A DNA stretch of 64,000 bases from Symbiodinium natans (taxonomy: Eukaryota; Sar; Dinophyceae; Suessiales; Symbiodiniaceae). The notes beneath the pieces were generated by a model. It did not search any database, was not told the origin of the DNA, and saw nothing but the letters and a program-made list of their open reading frames with translations. The position numbers were made by a program, and so were the translations under genes. The stretch spans positions 225,860 to 289,859 of the forward strand of contig CAJNDS010002761.1 in assembly GCA_905221605.1 (NCBI GenBank), read 5' to 3'. This document shows positions 34,538 through 45,200 of the stretch, piece by piece (within the stretch, counting starts at the first letter, position 1; every line of letters begins with the position of its first letter).

Positions 34538-35572
34538 ATGGCCCTTACCAGTCAGATGTCCTGCACGGCTTTGGAGCCAAGGACACTTGTGGTGATGGCG
34601 CGTCAAGCCAAGCTGGACTGGATGGTGGCTACATACGCAATGCAAGTACTCGTTTTGTCAGAGCAGCTGGATGCAGTGAGCTGTTTTTGGGTCCGGCCGA
34701 GCATAAGACCCTGCCACGCATGACAGGTGGAGGATGCAAAGGCTTTGCTGCCCAGTTGCTGCACAGTGGAGGAGATCTTCAATGAGCTGGACCGCGGGAT
34801 GCCACCGAACACGAGAAATGTAGTGCTACAAGAAGTGGCGTGTCCAGTCTTTGGGGGGGAACAAAGCTGCAGGATCTGATGCGGAATGGCTACATCACAC
34901 TACGAGACATCCGCCGGTTCATGGCAGGTGACTTGGCAAGATGCTGGCCTCGGAGTCGGCCGTGACTTTATGCATCTGCCTAAAGTACTTGGAGGTTCAT
35001 GGTACTTATTAACCAATGATAACTGTACTTGTAACCATATAAGGGCACTTAAGGGGCTGATAAGTGGGTTATAAGTACAGTTCTAACTGGTTAATAAATT
35101 AATAAACATACCATGAACCTCCAAGTAGGGATCCGCGTCCGAAGGTTTCGGCTTCACGGCGAAGTATGCCAGCTACACTTCCCTGGTCAGCGACCTCCAT
35201 CTGCGCCGAAAGATCTTCCATCAACACTCGGTACGAGGCCATGGCCCGCTCGAGGGTTAGGATTTAAGGTGTTTTAACGTTTAAAAAAAACCATTTAGGG
35301 TGTAGGGTTTTTTAACGTGAACAAGCCCTACTAACAGAAGACCTGGTGGCTCCAGGCTCTCTACTGCTTCCGGAGAGCCTGGACTTGCGCGACATTGCCA
35401 TGCTCTGTCTGCCCTTCAATGGTGAGGGTTGCAAGGTGGGGTGGGGTGAAAAGTTGCTGGGGCTCTGAGATCTTTCTCCCAGCCCTTGGCTGATCAGGCT
35501 GTCATGGACTGCTCCAATGATGCGGAGGCTGCCTCAGTGTTGTACCTGTGCCCTGGCGGGGACTCTTCTTGA
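34538..35572 (+). CDS. Unknown five-exon protein
   Basis: Exons: 34538-34645 (MALTSQMSCTALEPRTLVVM, 36 codons, GT donor), 34727-34927 (VEDAKALLPSCCTVEEIFNE, then LQDLMRNGYITLRDIRRFMA), about 35129-35228 (EGFGFTAKYASYTSLVSDLH), 35338-35435 (EDLVAPGSLLLPESLDLRDI) and 35483-35572 (PLADQAVMDCSNDAEAASVL, ending TGA). Phases agree at the first and last junctions. Exon 2 needs one extra base in the seven-G run at 34853-34859 to stay open, so a homopolymer error or a frameshift is present. The acceptor at 35337 follows CTACTAAC, like a branch-point motif. Composition is helical and soluble; no family recognised. Confidence 0.5.
34986..35127. mobile_element. Long-TIR MITE-like element, family B
   Basis: About 140 bp, almost fully palindromic: CTTGGAGGTTCATGGTACTT at 34988 pairs with CCATGAACCTCCAAG ending 35125, and the pairing extends inward through GTTATAAGTACAGTT. 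TA flanks both ends, the target duplication expected of Tc1/mariner-type MITEs. It lies inside intron 2 of the 34538-35572 gene, and the AG used as acceptor is formed at its right edge (TAG, then G). Confidence 0.75.
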
Positions 35573-35668
35573 CGATTACGACTACTCTGCTGAGGATTCT
35601 AAAGACGTTTCCTGCATGAATCAATCCAACCAACCAACCAAACATCTTCGGATTCCTTACATGACAAG

Positions 35669-35986
35669 TTGTGTGCCGATGAACTACAAGTACAAGGTGT
35701 TGGTTGTTCCGGAGTTACAGACTCATTGCACGACGCTTTTCGTAGCGCACTTTGCCATGCCTTGCTGAGCCGATGCCTTCCACCGCTGCCAGTTGAAGGT
35801 TCTGTTGGGTGCCCGAAAGCTGACGAGTTTCCGAGCATTGTGCCACCCAGGCTGCGCAAGTCCGAGCCTTGCCCAACCTGCGGCACGCGCGCCCAGCGTG
35901 ACGAAGATGCTGCTGGCTGTCCGACTGTGACATGCCCCGTCTGCAGGAGATGCTGCATGCCAGCCCAGTTGTTTTGCAATGCCTGA
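35669..35986 (+). CDS. IBR/RING-like zinc-finger protein fragment
   Basis: An open frame of up to 105 codons. Its C-terminal part reads EPCPTCGTRAQRDEDAAGCP then TVTCPVCRRC. The spacing Cys-x2-Cys, then Gly-Cys, then Cys-x2-Cys resembles an IBR or RING2 module of RBR ubiquitin ligases, though the expected final Cys-x-Cys pair is not complete. An acceptor at about 35779 (CACCGCTGCCAG) suggests that only the last 65-70 codons are exon. Relation to the exon at 36406 is unclear. Confidence 0.4.
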   Translation: MCADELQVQGVGCSGVTDSLHDAFRSALCHALLSRCLPPLPVEGSVGCPKADEFPSIVPPRLRKSEPCPTCGTRAQRDEDAAGCPTVTCPVCRRCCMPAQLFCNA

Positions 35987-36405
35987 AAAGTATTACAGTC
36001 CTAACCGCGCATACATTGGGTCGCTGGACGGGAACGGACCTGCATGACATGGACTGCGTTTAGGACCCAATTCCAATGCCGCCACGTGGAAGGGGACCGA
36101 CCAGAGGTGAGCACTTTGGATGAAAATAGCCGAGCTCTGGCACTGGATTGAGTAGACAACAAGGAGACAAGGATTGCCCTTTTCCAAGAGACTGTGCCGA
36201 AAGCGAGCAGTACTCAGTACTTATACTTAGAAACAGCCCAGGCTACCCGTTGACTTCGAGCGCAAAGCACTCCGGCAGCCAGTTATCTCCTACCAGGTTC
36301 GCGAGCGAAGTTTCGGAATCAAAATGCGATTGTTCCGAGGCACAGCCTTTACCGTCTCCTGGGCACCACATTGGAGGTCCGACCTGGGGAGTAATTTGCC
36401 TTCAG

Positions 36406-36556
36406 CCTGGGAAACCCGGCGGACGTGTCTTCTGACGTTGTGCGAATATGTGCCAGTGCAGAGGCTGCAGAAGAACTGGACTTGGATCGTCGAGAGCTTG
36501 CCACTGTGCTATCCCAAGAGATCCTTGGCTCCAACAAGGCATCTAACGCCATCTAA
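36406..36556 (+). CDS. Candidate terminal exon, unknown protein
   Basis: After TTTGCCTTCAG a frame reads LGNPADVSSDVVRICASAEA then AEELDLDRRELATVLSQEIL, ending at TAA 36554-36556. The amphipathic acidic helix looks like real protein. The immediately upstream sequence has an in-frame stop, which fits an exon boundary. No family recognised. Confidence 0.45.
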
Positions 36557-38269
36557 GCCTATAAGCATCTAAGCATACAGGCATGGTAGGAAAATGGGAT
36601 GGCCTCATGTGGGCTAACCCTTTTACAATCTCCGACAGCGCTCACCTGGAAGAGCAGTGCTCAGGATCTGTGGGCTGCACGACGTCTTCGGAGCAATCGG
36701 ACCTGGCACCGACAGTGCTTCGGTTGATACTTATATCTTACACATGTGATACATGCATATCTATATATCTATATCTATATATATGTGTGCCTCTATATAT
36801 ATATATAGACATATATACATATATATATATACATATAAACATTCTTGCAGTGCTTGTGTTCTTTTTCTTGCCTGGGAACTGAGAAGCCTTGCCTAGGCTT
36901 CACACAGTCAGACCTCCGACGCTGCTTTGCAGTCCAGGGGGTGCCTCTACCTCCTGGCGAGCAGTGGGATCTGCTGCTGGAGACTTAGTGCACCAGACTT
37001 GGGATGTTGCCGCCCTTTTTCTAACAGTTCCTTAATAGGAATGATAAGAGGGGGTATTATGTACTATGGTCCCTATCAAGGACTGTTAGTATAAGGGGGA
37101 ACATCTCAACACTAGACTGTGTTGGCTTTACTTACCTACATGCACAGATGGTTGACTCAGGTGGCGTCGATATGCCGCCCCGACTAGCATCGGCGTGAAC
37201 TTCTTGGACTTTAAGGGTCAGTTGGCGCCGATGTTTTGAGGAGAGCTCCGCTTGCTCAGCCTGTCGGTTGTTGATTCGCCGCTTCTGACAATGGATGGTG
37301 GAATTTGTGCTGTGCCGTGCTTATGCTACGCCGTGCTAACACTCATGGCATATGCATCCTGATCATAGACTGACTGAGAGCACACATGCCAGGACACCGC
37401 AGTGGCTGCTTGAAGAACTGAGCCCCGCTTTTGTTTGACAGAAGGCCACGTGTGTAACGGGTCAAGGGCACTCGCCACCAAGGGAAATGGGCATGGCTTT
37501 CATGGCATACCCCAATAACTTCAGAACCGGCCATAGATTCTGACAGTTTCTGGAGCGCTGTCACACACGAGGGCCTGCAAGACGGGACGCAATGCATCCC
37601 ATGTAATCATTAAAGACTGTTTGCCCATTTGGGCGGTTGAGTGTGATGGGCGAAGGGCTCTTGGAAGCGTGCCATGGTGCATGCCTCTTGGACGACATTT
37701 AACGTCCAGAGCCTGGAGCTCGTCGCCTCAGCCAAACTGGCTGCTTGAAGCCAGGGCAGCTGCAAAGTTCAGATACAGTCTGGGTGCCGGAATGCATTGC
37801 CAAACATGGCCGGCCAATCATCTGAATCTAAGCCTCTAAGCCGGGTTCATGGTGCTAGTGCTGGTACATCCACCGTAAGCTGCTTCCTAGACTCAGCAAA
37901 GGCGGCTTTTTGGCAAGGAGACGGCCAAGTGACCCTGCGCGCTGGGACACTCCGAATTGGACTCCGAATTGGAGTTCCGGTCATAGCCTGGCTGATGCCA
38001 CACATTGAAATTGGACTACATCCGTGATTGTGACAATCTCAGGCGCGCAGTGCAATAATTCCTTGAAGTATGAATTCTCACAGAGAAATCGTGTTTTGCT
38101 CCCAGATCCAGCCTGGAACAGACTGTGACAGACTATGTTGTGTGCTCGGAAAGACACATGTCGCGATCCTTCGGGGCTCACGCGTGTGGCTTCGTTTATG
38201 TAGTGTTCGCGACGTCTGAGCGATTGAGTGATTGCGGTTCAACAGCTTGCCATCACGGCTCCAGTCACG
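36557..38269. other. Probable intergenic DNA with one MITE
   Basis: AT-rich microsatellite (TATATATAGACATATATACA-like) at about 36755-36840. The family C element lies at 37003-37105. Remaining frames are short and overlap on both strands. Confidence 0.45.
37003..37105. mobile_element. MITE-like element, family C, copy 1
   Basis: About 103 bp. The left end GATGTTGCCGCC and CTAACAGTTCCTTAATAGGA pair with the right end TCCCTATCAAGGACTGTTAG and GGGGGAACATC. A related element lies at 40488-40566. Confidence 0.65.
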
Positions 38270-39124
38270 ATGCATGGCTATCCCTGGCTGCCCAGCGCCA
38301 TGCGCATGGGGCTTGCAAGGTGTAGGTGCAGCCTTCCATCCGGAACATCGACGACCCCAGATGGGCTACATGTCTTCGAGTCCTTCATCTTGCCGTCCGA
38401 GCATGATGCACTAGCAACGTGCGTTTCGGACACCTTTGCCTCTGCCCGGAAGAAATGCAGCATAATGCAGAGAGACAGGGAGAAGGCGCACATTCCACAG
38501 CCTGCCAGCGTCAAATCGCATGCGCACAACCTCCCGAGCGAAGAATACTATGTCCCACTTCGGCTACAGCTTGGGCCCAACTCGGCAGAATTGAGCAGCG
38601 CCTATTTCCCGAAGTATGGGGACGAAGGGCATGAGCTTATGTATTTCTCCAAGGGCAGCTTGCAATCCTTGCCGCCGTTTGCGCGAGAGTTTATTCACAC
38701 CAAAGTCGCAGCCCTCAATCCTCTGGTTTCCGTGACAGGCAAGTGGCGGCTGACTCTGAATCACTATAGACCACAAGGAGCACCGTCACCCGCGGAAGGC
38801 CCAGCTATACGACCCGGCTTTCCATATCACAAGGACCTGCCGGCAAATGGGGACGTTACCATGATCCTGACCCTTTGCGCCAGAGGCGACTTGGAGCTTG
38901 TCCCAGAAGCAGAGCCAGACAGACCGCCCACCCTGGTTCAGCTGCAGCCGGGGTCCCTGATTCTCTTATCCGGCGAGGCCAGGTGGAGGTGGCTCCACCG
39001 ACTTCGCCCTCTTGCAGTCGAGACAGAGAGGATGTCTGCTGTTTTTGGGTGGAGGCCTTTGAGCGCTGACCCTGGAGGAGATGCCTGCAGCAAAGAAAAC
39101 GAACTATTGCTCGTGAGCCCATAG
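38270..39124 (+). CDS. AlkB-like 2-oxoglutarate/Fe(II) dioxygenase
   Basis: One uninterrupted frame from ATG 38270 to TAG 39122-39124, 284 codons. The C-terminal half fits the AlkB fold. LTLNHYRP is the conserved Asn-x-Tyr strand. FPYHKDLPANGDVTMILTL carries the iron-binding His-x-Asp (H187, D189). QPGSLILLSGEARWRWLHR carries the distal His (H243). RMSAVFGWRP supplies an Arg for 2-oxoglutarate (about R254). The start LHVFESFILPSEHDALATC resembles the AlkB N-terminal helix. Such enzymes remove alkyl groups from nucleic acids or proteins; the substrate is unknown here. It is the only long gene here without introns, so it may be a retrocopy. A later Met (MRMGLARC) is an alternative start. Confidence 0.75.
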   Translation: MHGYPWLPSAMRMGLARCRCSLPSGTSTTPDGLHVFESFILPSEHDALATCVSDTFASARKKCSIMQRDREKAHIPQPASVKSHAHNLPSEEYYVPLRLQLGPNSAELSSAYFPKYGDEGHELMYFSKGSLQSLPPFAREFIHTKVAALNPLVSVTGKWRLTLNHYRPQGAPSPAEGPAIRPGFPYHKDLPANGDVTMILTLCARGDLELVPEAEPDRPPTLVQLQPGSLILLSGEARWRWLHRLRPLAVETERMSAVFGWRPLSADPGGDACSKENELLLVSP

Positions 39125-40487
39125 TCCACCTAAACATAGCTAGGTCATGTACACTTCCGCGTATGCAGTATACAGCCTTCCTTCCTCTCTCTTTGTTTGT
39201 TTTTGTTTGTTCTCTCTCTGTCTCTCTCTTGCACGCTCTCATATGTTAACAAGATGTGCAGCAGCTTACGTACAACAGGGGGGAAGAGGCCAACCATTTC
39301 AGTGACACCGCGATAAAGGGTACCCTCGTGATGCGCAGGGTCGCAGGAGAGGGGTCGAGCGTCCTCTGGGTGCGTGAGGCTCGAGATAGGAGCAGGCCAG
39401 CAGGGCCACCCCAGCTGTGACCGCCAGGGCGGGTCCATAAGCCGGCGAAGAAAATCCTTGAGCCCTCACAAGCTGCTCTTGAGCTCAAATCTCGCGTTTA
39501 GCTTGGACATGCTCGTGACTCTCGTATTTCATGGGCTTGCTGGGTCTGCGTGGTTTTTGCCGGGCTTCCCAATGACCCCGAAAACCCTTCCAGGGCAGTT
39601 AGCGATGTTTCGCGGCAGTCTTCGCATCACGGGGGGCTCGTCTCCCCGCCTCTTTTGCAGAGCCCTAGAGATTGTTGCAGAAAAGCTGAAATTTCCAGTA
39701 TTCTCGAGAGGGGAGCGGCTTGTTGACTTCCCAGCTACCGCACGAGATGCTCATCCCTAGCCCTAGACCTGGTGCTGGAGGTAAAGTATTACAGCAGGGC
39801 AAGATTGAACAATCGCTGGCATGACCTGCAGGCCTGCTGCTTGCATGTGTTCATGATGAAGGCTTTTTTTGGCCCGAGTGCCTCTTCAAGGGGACCAGAC
39901 CTGCCTGCAGCACCTGGAACATGCCAGGCACGCTCGCAAGCAGAGCTGATCCATCTTTATAACCAGACCCAAGCGATGTCAAAATGCGATGAGAGAACAT
40001 TCGTGGGCAAAGTCGCAGCTGTGAAGAGTTGCACAGCTGCAGTTCATTCCAGTTCCGGGGTGTATCTTCAAACTTCCCACTTCGGGGGTGGATTGTTATG
40101 GTCGTCGACTTCATATCCAACACAGCCTCATGTCTATGCGGCTAGGTATCCCTTTCTTGTGGTTGACTACGCTTGTCTCTCTTGTAGTGCAGGTGATGGT
40201 TGCAGTCGTTGCATGTCCTGTGCTTCGCAGTACTTTTTTTTGATCTGACAGATGGTCTGACTCGCTAAGATCACTACGGCTTCATTCAGGTGGATGGCCG
40301 AAAAACCGCCACGTGGCCGCATCCAGCCATCCCACTTCTTGCGCCTCGTTCCTCCCCTCCTTGCAGGGGTAGGTTCGGACATATTTTTCCCGTTTCTCCC
40401 CAACATCATCATTGCTAAGCCAGTAAAATTTGCGATTTATAGGGCCCCCAAACCTACCCCAGCTTCCATCACCTTGAAGGCTTCAAC

Positions 40488-40566
40488 GGGATGTTCCTGA
40501 ATAGGGATTCTAGTACCCCCGATGAAATCCCCATTAAGGACTGGTAGTCAAAGGGGGGAACATCCC
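40488..40566. mobile_element. MITE-like element, family C, copy 2
   Basis: 79 bp with perfect 10-bp ends GGGATGTTCC and GGAACATCCC, and the core ATTAAGGACTGGTAGTCAAA shared with the element at 37003-37105. Confidence 0.7.
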
Positions 40567-40642
40567 AAGCTTCAACTCTTAAAGATGTAGAGCTCCAGAT
40601 CCTCGGGCCGCAGCCTTGAAGGCTGGAGGCTTCCAGGCTTCA

Positions 40643-40760
40643 GTAGGGTTTAGGGTTTAGGGTTTAGGGTTTAGGGTTTAGGGTTTAGGGTTTAGGGTTT
40701 AGGGTTTAGGGTTTAGGGTTTAGGGTTTAGGCAAAAGGGTTTAGGGTTTAGGGTTTAGGG
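40643..40760 (+). repeat. Interstitial telomere-like repeat (TTTAGGG)
   Basis: About sixteen TTTAGGG units with one interruption (AGGCAAAAGGG near 40730). It is the longest such block in the window. Confidence 0.95.
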
Positions 40761-40913
40761 GATTATCTGGACTAGTTTCTCATTCTGTCCCGGCAACATC
40801 CTGCATCATTACGAATTACGAACTGCTTTTGATCATTGAGCAAACAGAGGCCACATCTCCCTTTGTTGCGAACCACATTAATACTCGGAAACTGAACGCT
40901 AGCCCAAGCCCAG

Positions 40914-41083
40914 GACATCCACTTCTTCTTGGATCGGGTGACCAAGCATGGCGGCCTAGAGATCAAAGCCGGCGACGCTGTGCGCTGCTGGCTAAAGGAA
41001 TCCAGAGGTCCAGGTGGGAAAGAGACCGCTGCCGCAGCAGCTGGCCAGCAACCCTAAACCCTAAACTCTAAACTGCTATTCAG
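40914..41083 (+). CDS. Cold-shock-domain-like exon and telomere-like intron
   Basis: After AAGCCCAG, the exon reads DIHFFLDRVTKHGGLEIKAG then DAVRCWLKESRGPGGKETAA. The order Asp-x-His-Phe-Phe, then Gly-x3-Lys-x-Gly-Asp-x-Val, then Arg-Gly-Pro matches the second half of a cold-shock domain (RNP-2 side), a single-stranded nucleic-acid binder. The RNP-1 half must be in an upstream exon that I could not place. The exon appears to end near 41044 at a GC donor. The short intron that follows consists largely of CCCTAAA repeats and ends GCTATTCAG at 41083, before GTGGCAAAAAGC. If not spliced, the frame stops at 41055-41057. Confidence 0.5.
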
Positions 41084-42170
41084 GTGGCAAAAAGCTCTAC
41101 ATTCTTTGCCTCAGTCTTCACACAGTCCCACCTGCTGTGGTCAAATCGCTCCCCCGGCTGAGGTGGAAGTCCTTCGCTTCTCAGCAAAGACTCAGAGAAA
41201 GTTGGAAGCACTGGAGCAGATGCAAGCTTGGAGGCCGGTCACTGTCAAGATCCTTCATCTACAGTTTTGCACATCACCCAGTGTACAAGGTCAAGTCGAA
41301 GGGCAACTCTTCAAGATTTACCAGCATGTGTGCAAGACCCCCTTTTCGTGCCTGTGCTTCGAGCCGACAGAAACATCGAAATGTCGAGCCAGAGCCTGTG
41401 GAGTTTGCTCGGGAGCGTTTCGCAGCCCCTTTTCGGATTCGTGACTCGCATTTTCCCAGGGACCAAGGAGGTTGCGCACGGAACTGGCAGGGACAAAGGG
41501 ATTCGGATCCCGTTCATTACATCACGGTTCAGTAGCACGAGCACTACATAGAAAGTGAGCATGCAGCACCAAGCACTGCGGCAGAGCGGGGCCGCACCGA
41601 TGCAGGCTGGCGATGTCCGACTCAGCCAAGCACAGCGAGAAGCTGCAGATGGCGAGGTTCCAGGCCGATTGAACCAGTTGGCCAGTCAGGAAGGTTGAGG
41701 GAATGTGGTTCCGCGGAAAGATTCCTTCAGTTCCCAACGATGCGGCCTTGTGCCCAAAAGTTGGCATGGGGGGGACCACCAGGGACCCTCCCAAAGCTTG
41801 ACGACACCGAAGCTTCAGTCCTTAGCTCACATGCCACACGCCCTCCGACGTTAGTCGCCAAAAGTCCTCGGCATTCTCGTGCCAAAGCTGTGTTTCAAAC
41901 AAGTGTTGGGCCTGTGGCTCTCCATCGAGCAGCCTGGAGCCAATGAGGATGTGCAGCATAGGCCTGGGGAGAAGGGTTTGCAGTAGCCGCAGTCGAGGGG
42001 CGCGATAGCCAAACTCCAAACTCACGTGCGCTGCAGGCAGAGTCTTGCTTGGCTGCTTGGCGGGCAGTTTCGGAGCCTTGGCTCCGAAGGTCGGCGGGCT
42101 CCCCTTGTGGTTTGGGCGAAGCATCGTCTGACAAGTGAGATTGCACTTAATTCGAGGGTAGAATTGACAT
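41084..42170 (+). other. Candidate exons, unresolved
   Basis: A frame after CCCCCGGCTGAG at 41162 reads VEVLRFSAKTQRKLEALEQM and could be the next exon of the cold-shock-like gene. Frames further on overlap and lack domains. A segment at 41700-42170 is open on both strands with no domain. Confidence 0.35.
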
Positions 42171-42215
42171 GTGATAGAGTTATGTGGGTGCTCTCAGGAC
42201 CTGCTTGCAAGCGCC

Positions 42216-45200
42216 ATGCACCCACAGTGGTCGGCCCTTTCCGACATTCCGGAGCCCTCGAAGGCAGCCGACATCTCCATGGGCACTGGTACCCCTGAGG
42301 CGCAGCGTGCCCATGCATCTCATGATGCGCAGTCCTCCGCAGAACTGCCCAAACAAAAGCGGGCATTCTGTGCAGAGCGTGCCTATGCGGAGCAAGTCAT
42401 GCGCGAGCATGTTGACTTGCGCGCAAAGGCGCCTTCCCGAGTTGAGCAGCAGCCCGTGAAGGACGTGTTTTTTACCCATGCCCGCGTTAGTGAGCAGTTT
42501 AAAAACGGACTGAGTTTGGCCAAGCTGCTGGGCGATTTCCGACGAGGGAGGGTCAACCCAGCAGTCGATCCCAGGCTACAGCTGGAGGTGTGCAAACTCC
42601 GTGGCAAAATGCGATCATTGAACAACCGACGCCTTTGGGTTCTGAAGGAGTTCCAGCGTGAACAAGACAGCCAAACAGGCTGCGAGGTGCGTGTTTCGAC
42701 TAACGTGCACACGCTGTGCCGAGGCACAGCCAAATTCATTCAGAGCCATTGTCGGCATTCCACCAGAGATCAATCGGCAGTGCACCCAGAGGCAAGAGAG
42801 GCACGCGCAACGCTGCACGACATAGCTACTGCCCAGACAGAGGCAGGCCTTGTCTGCGATTGGGCCCTGATGGAACTTGCAGAGATTCAGCGCAGGGTGC
42901 CGGTCAGTGAGTTGACATGTGCTGGAATAGCTCCCGAACCGAAAGAAAAGCGTCGGCGGGTGAGCTCTAACATGCTTCCAACGACGACTGGGACAAACCT
43001 GGACCGCGACAGCTCAGAATTCAGTTGCTTCAAAGATCTCGTAGATGTAGTCAGGTTTGAATCTAGGCTCCACGTCGTGGACCAGAACGTGTTCAACACC
43101 TTGCAAGACTTTCGCTTCGTAGAGACAGTGCTCGTGATTCCCTTGTGTCCTTGGACAGCAAAGTTGGTTCTGGCAAACAGCAGCGTGAATGATGGAGCAA
43201 GCGTGGAAGTTCGGGGCGCCATCGCACAAGATGCTGGTTGGACACTCGAGCGCATCGTGGGGTTGCTGCTTGAAATGGCAAACCACGTGTGGCAGTCCCC
43301 ACAAGCCCCGCGAATTTTCCAGATTCTGGCGGCTTCACGCTTGCTTGGCGAGCGATGTGCCTTGATATCGGCCATCCGGTCCCCTGAGCGGCCACCGGAG
43401 ATGTCGCAAAACGTTTGGCCTTTCCTGCAGCACTTGATGAAGGTCCAACCAAGCAGCTTCGAGTCGGCGTTGCCTGCCTGCAGATTCTTGTGCGAAAAGC
43501 CTCCTGAGTCTTTGGAATTTTCCAATGGGGTGCGGACGTCACAGCTCTTGGACCTGCTATCCTCGGCATCCACAGTCCTGAGCTCTGGCCGGGCTGATGT
43601 CACTGATGCGTCGTGGTATTCCATGCCTTTGGTCCCATCTTCGACGGAGCTTCGGCAGCAGAAGATGCGGATCTTGCCCGACGGTCGACGGCGCAACGCG
43701 ACATCACGCGCCTTGCCAGTGGTACGGCAGATCGGGAGCTACAAGTCCCTCGGAAACTACTTGGACACGTACTTCCGCCTTCTTCGGGAGGACAGAACCA
43801 GCTTAGATCAGCTTTGAAGCAATTTAAGCCTAAGCAGGCTCTGTCCCGACCTCCAAAGTTGGTACGCCAGGATTGCACAGCAGCCATCCGCGGCTCGCTG
43901 GCAGATGTGCGCGACCAGGGCAAGGATGCAGAGACGGCTCGGAGGGATGGAAATGCCTTCCGGGCCACGCTCAAGGGCTTCACTGTGGGGCACAGCGTCG
44001 AAGGCACGGGTTCGCGCAACGTTCTCGCGAAATGGTGTGGGCGTGTGGGCGTGTGGGCGTGTGGGCGTGTGGGTGTTGGTCTCGGTGTTGGTGTGGGGGT
44101 GCGGGTGTGGGGGTGGGGGTGTGGGTGTGGGTCTTGGTGTTGGTGTTGGTGTGTTGGTGTGTTGGTGTGTTTGTGTGTTTGTGTGTGTGTGTGTGTGTGT
44201 GTTTGTTCAGCCATCAGGAACAAACATCAAGAAGAGACCCCAAAGGACCACTGTTCAGGTCAATCCCAGTCAACCCCCGATAACCACACGGCCATGTGAG
44301 CCATCGTCTCTTCAGATCATGTGACAACATGCTTCTTCGAAACCCCTTCAGAGCAATACCCTTGCCTGGGGGCCTGTTTTGCAGCCTGTCTCTAGACACT
44401 GCCAAGACTCCCAAAAACATAGGAAGCAACGTCCTGCGGAGCAATGCTGTAGCCAACGGTAGTTTCCGAAGATCCCCCTGTCGATGTGCAACGTTTCAGT
44501 ATGCGCGTAAGGCTGACCATGGTTGCGCTGTAGGTCCCTGTAGGTGTTGTGGACAGCCGGATCAAGGCAGTCCTCCAAATCGAGCCCTTGCTCACGCGTG
44601 CGCAGTGGAACTTTCGAGCCACCAAGTGCTTCATGAATGGGAATTTGGTGGCTTGCATCTGCGATGAGGATTTTGACAGTCCAATCTGGATGCTGGCTGC
44701 CCGTCGCGAGTTGGGAAGATCAAACGGGACACTGGCCCTCGATTTCTACGTGGATGCAAGAGGTTCATCACAGGCATCCGTGGAAGCTAAACAGCTGGCA
44801 CACTTGTGGGGTGCCAGAAGGCTGACCTTGATTGCATCTCCCACATATTTCCGATCATTCGAGCCGATACTGCGAAGACTGCAGGCGACGGAGGTGGAGG
44901 GCTTGCCTTTTCTGGAGGAGCTTGTGCATTGTGAGACCACAGAAAGGCGTCCATCGAGCTTGTGTGCCGCGGATTCTGTTGATAGGAAGCTGGTGTTTTC
45001 TGCTCCGGATTTACAGTCGGAGAGCTCTTACCAGGTTGTGGGTATTTCCACTCCGACCGAGATGCGCGCTGTGACGCTTTTACCCTCAGAGACGAGAATC
45101 GCGTGTCCTTCCGGTAGGCAGCTCTTCGATATTCGCTGGAACGAGCTGACCAAGAAGTTTCGCATTCGAAACCAAGCTGGTCACCAGATTCTGGTAGTTT

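Larger units (their letters stand above)
39125..40913. other. No confident gene; repeats
   Basis: A (TC)n/(TTTG)n tract at about 39184-39232, the family C element at 40488-40566 and the telomere-like block at 40643-40760. Frames at 39374-39760 and 39772-40248 have no recognised domain; the second reads ELIHLYNQTQAMSKCDERTF and might be a real exon. Confidence 0.4.
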
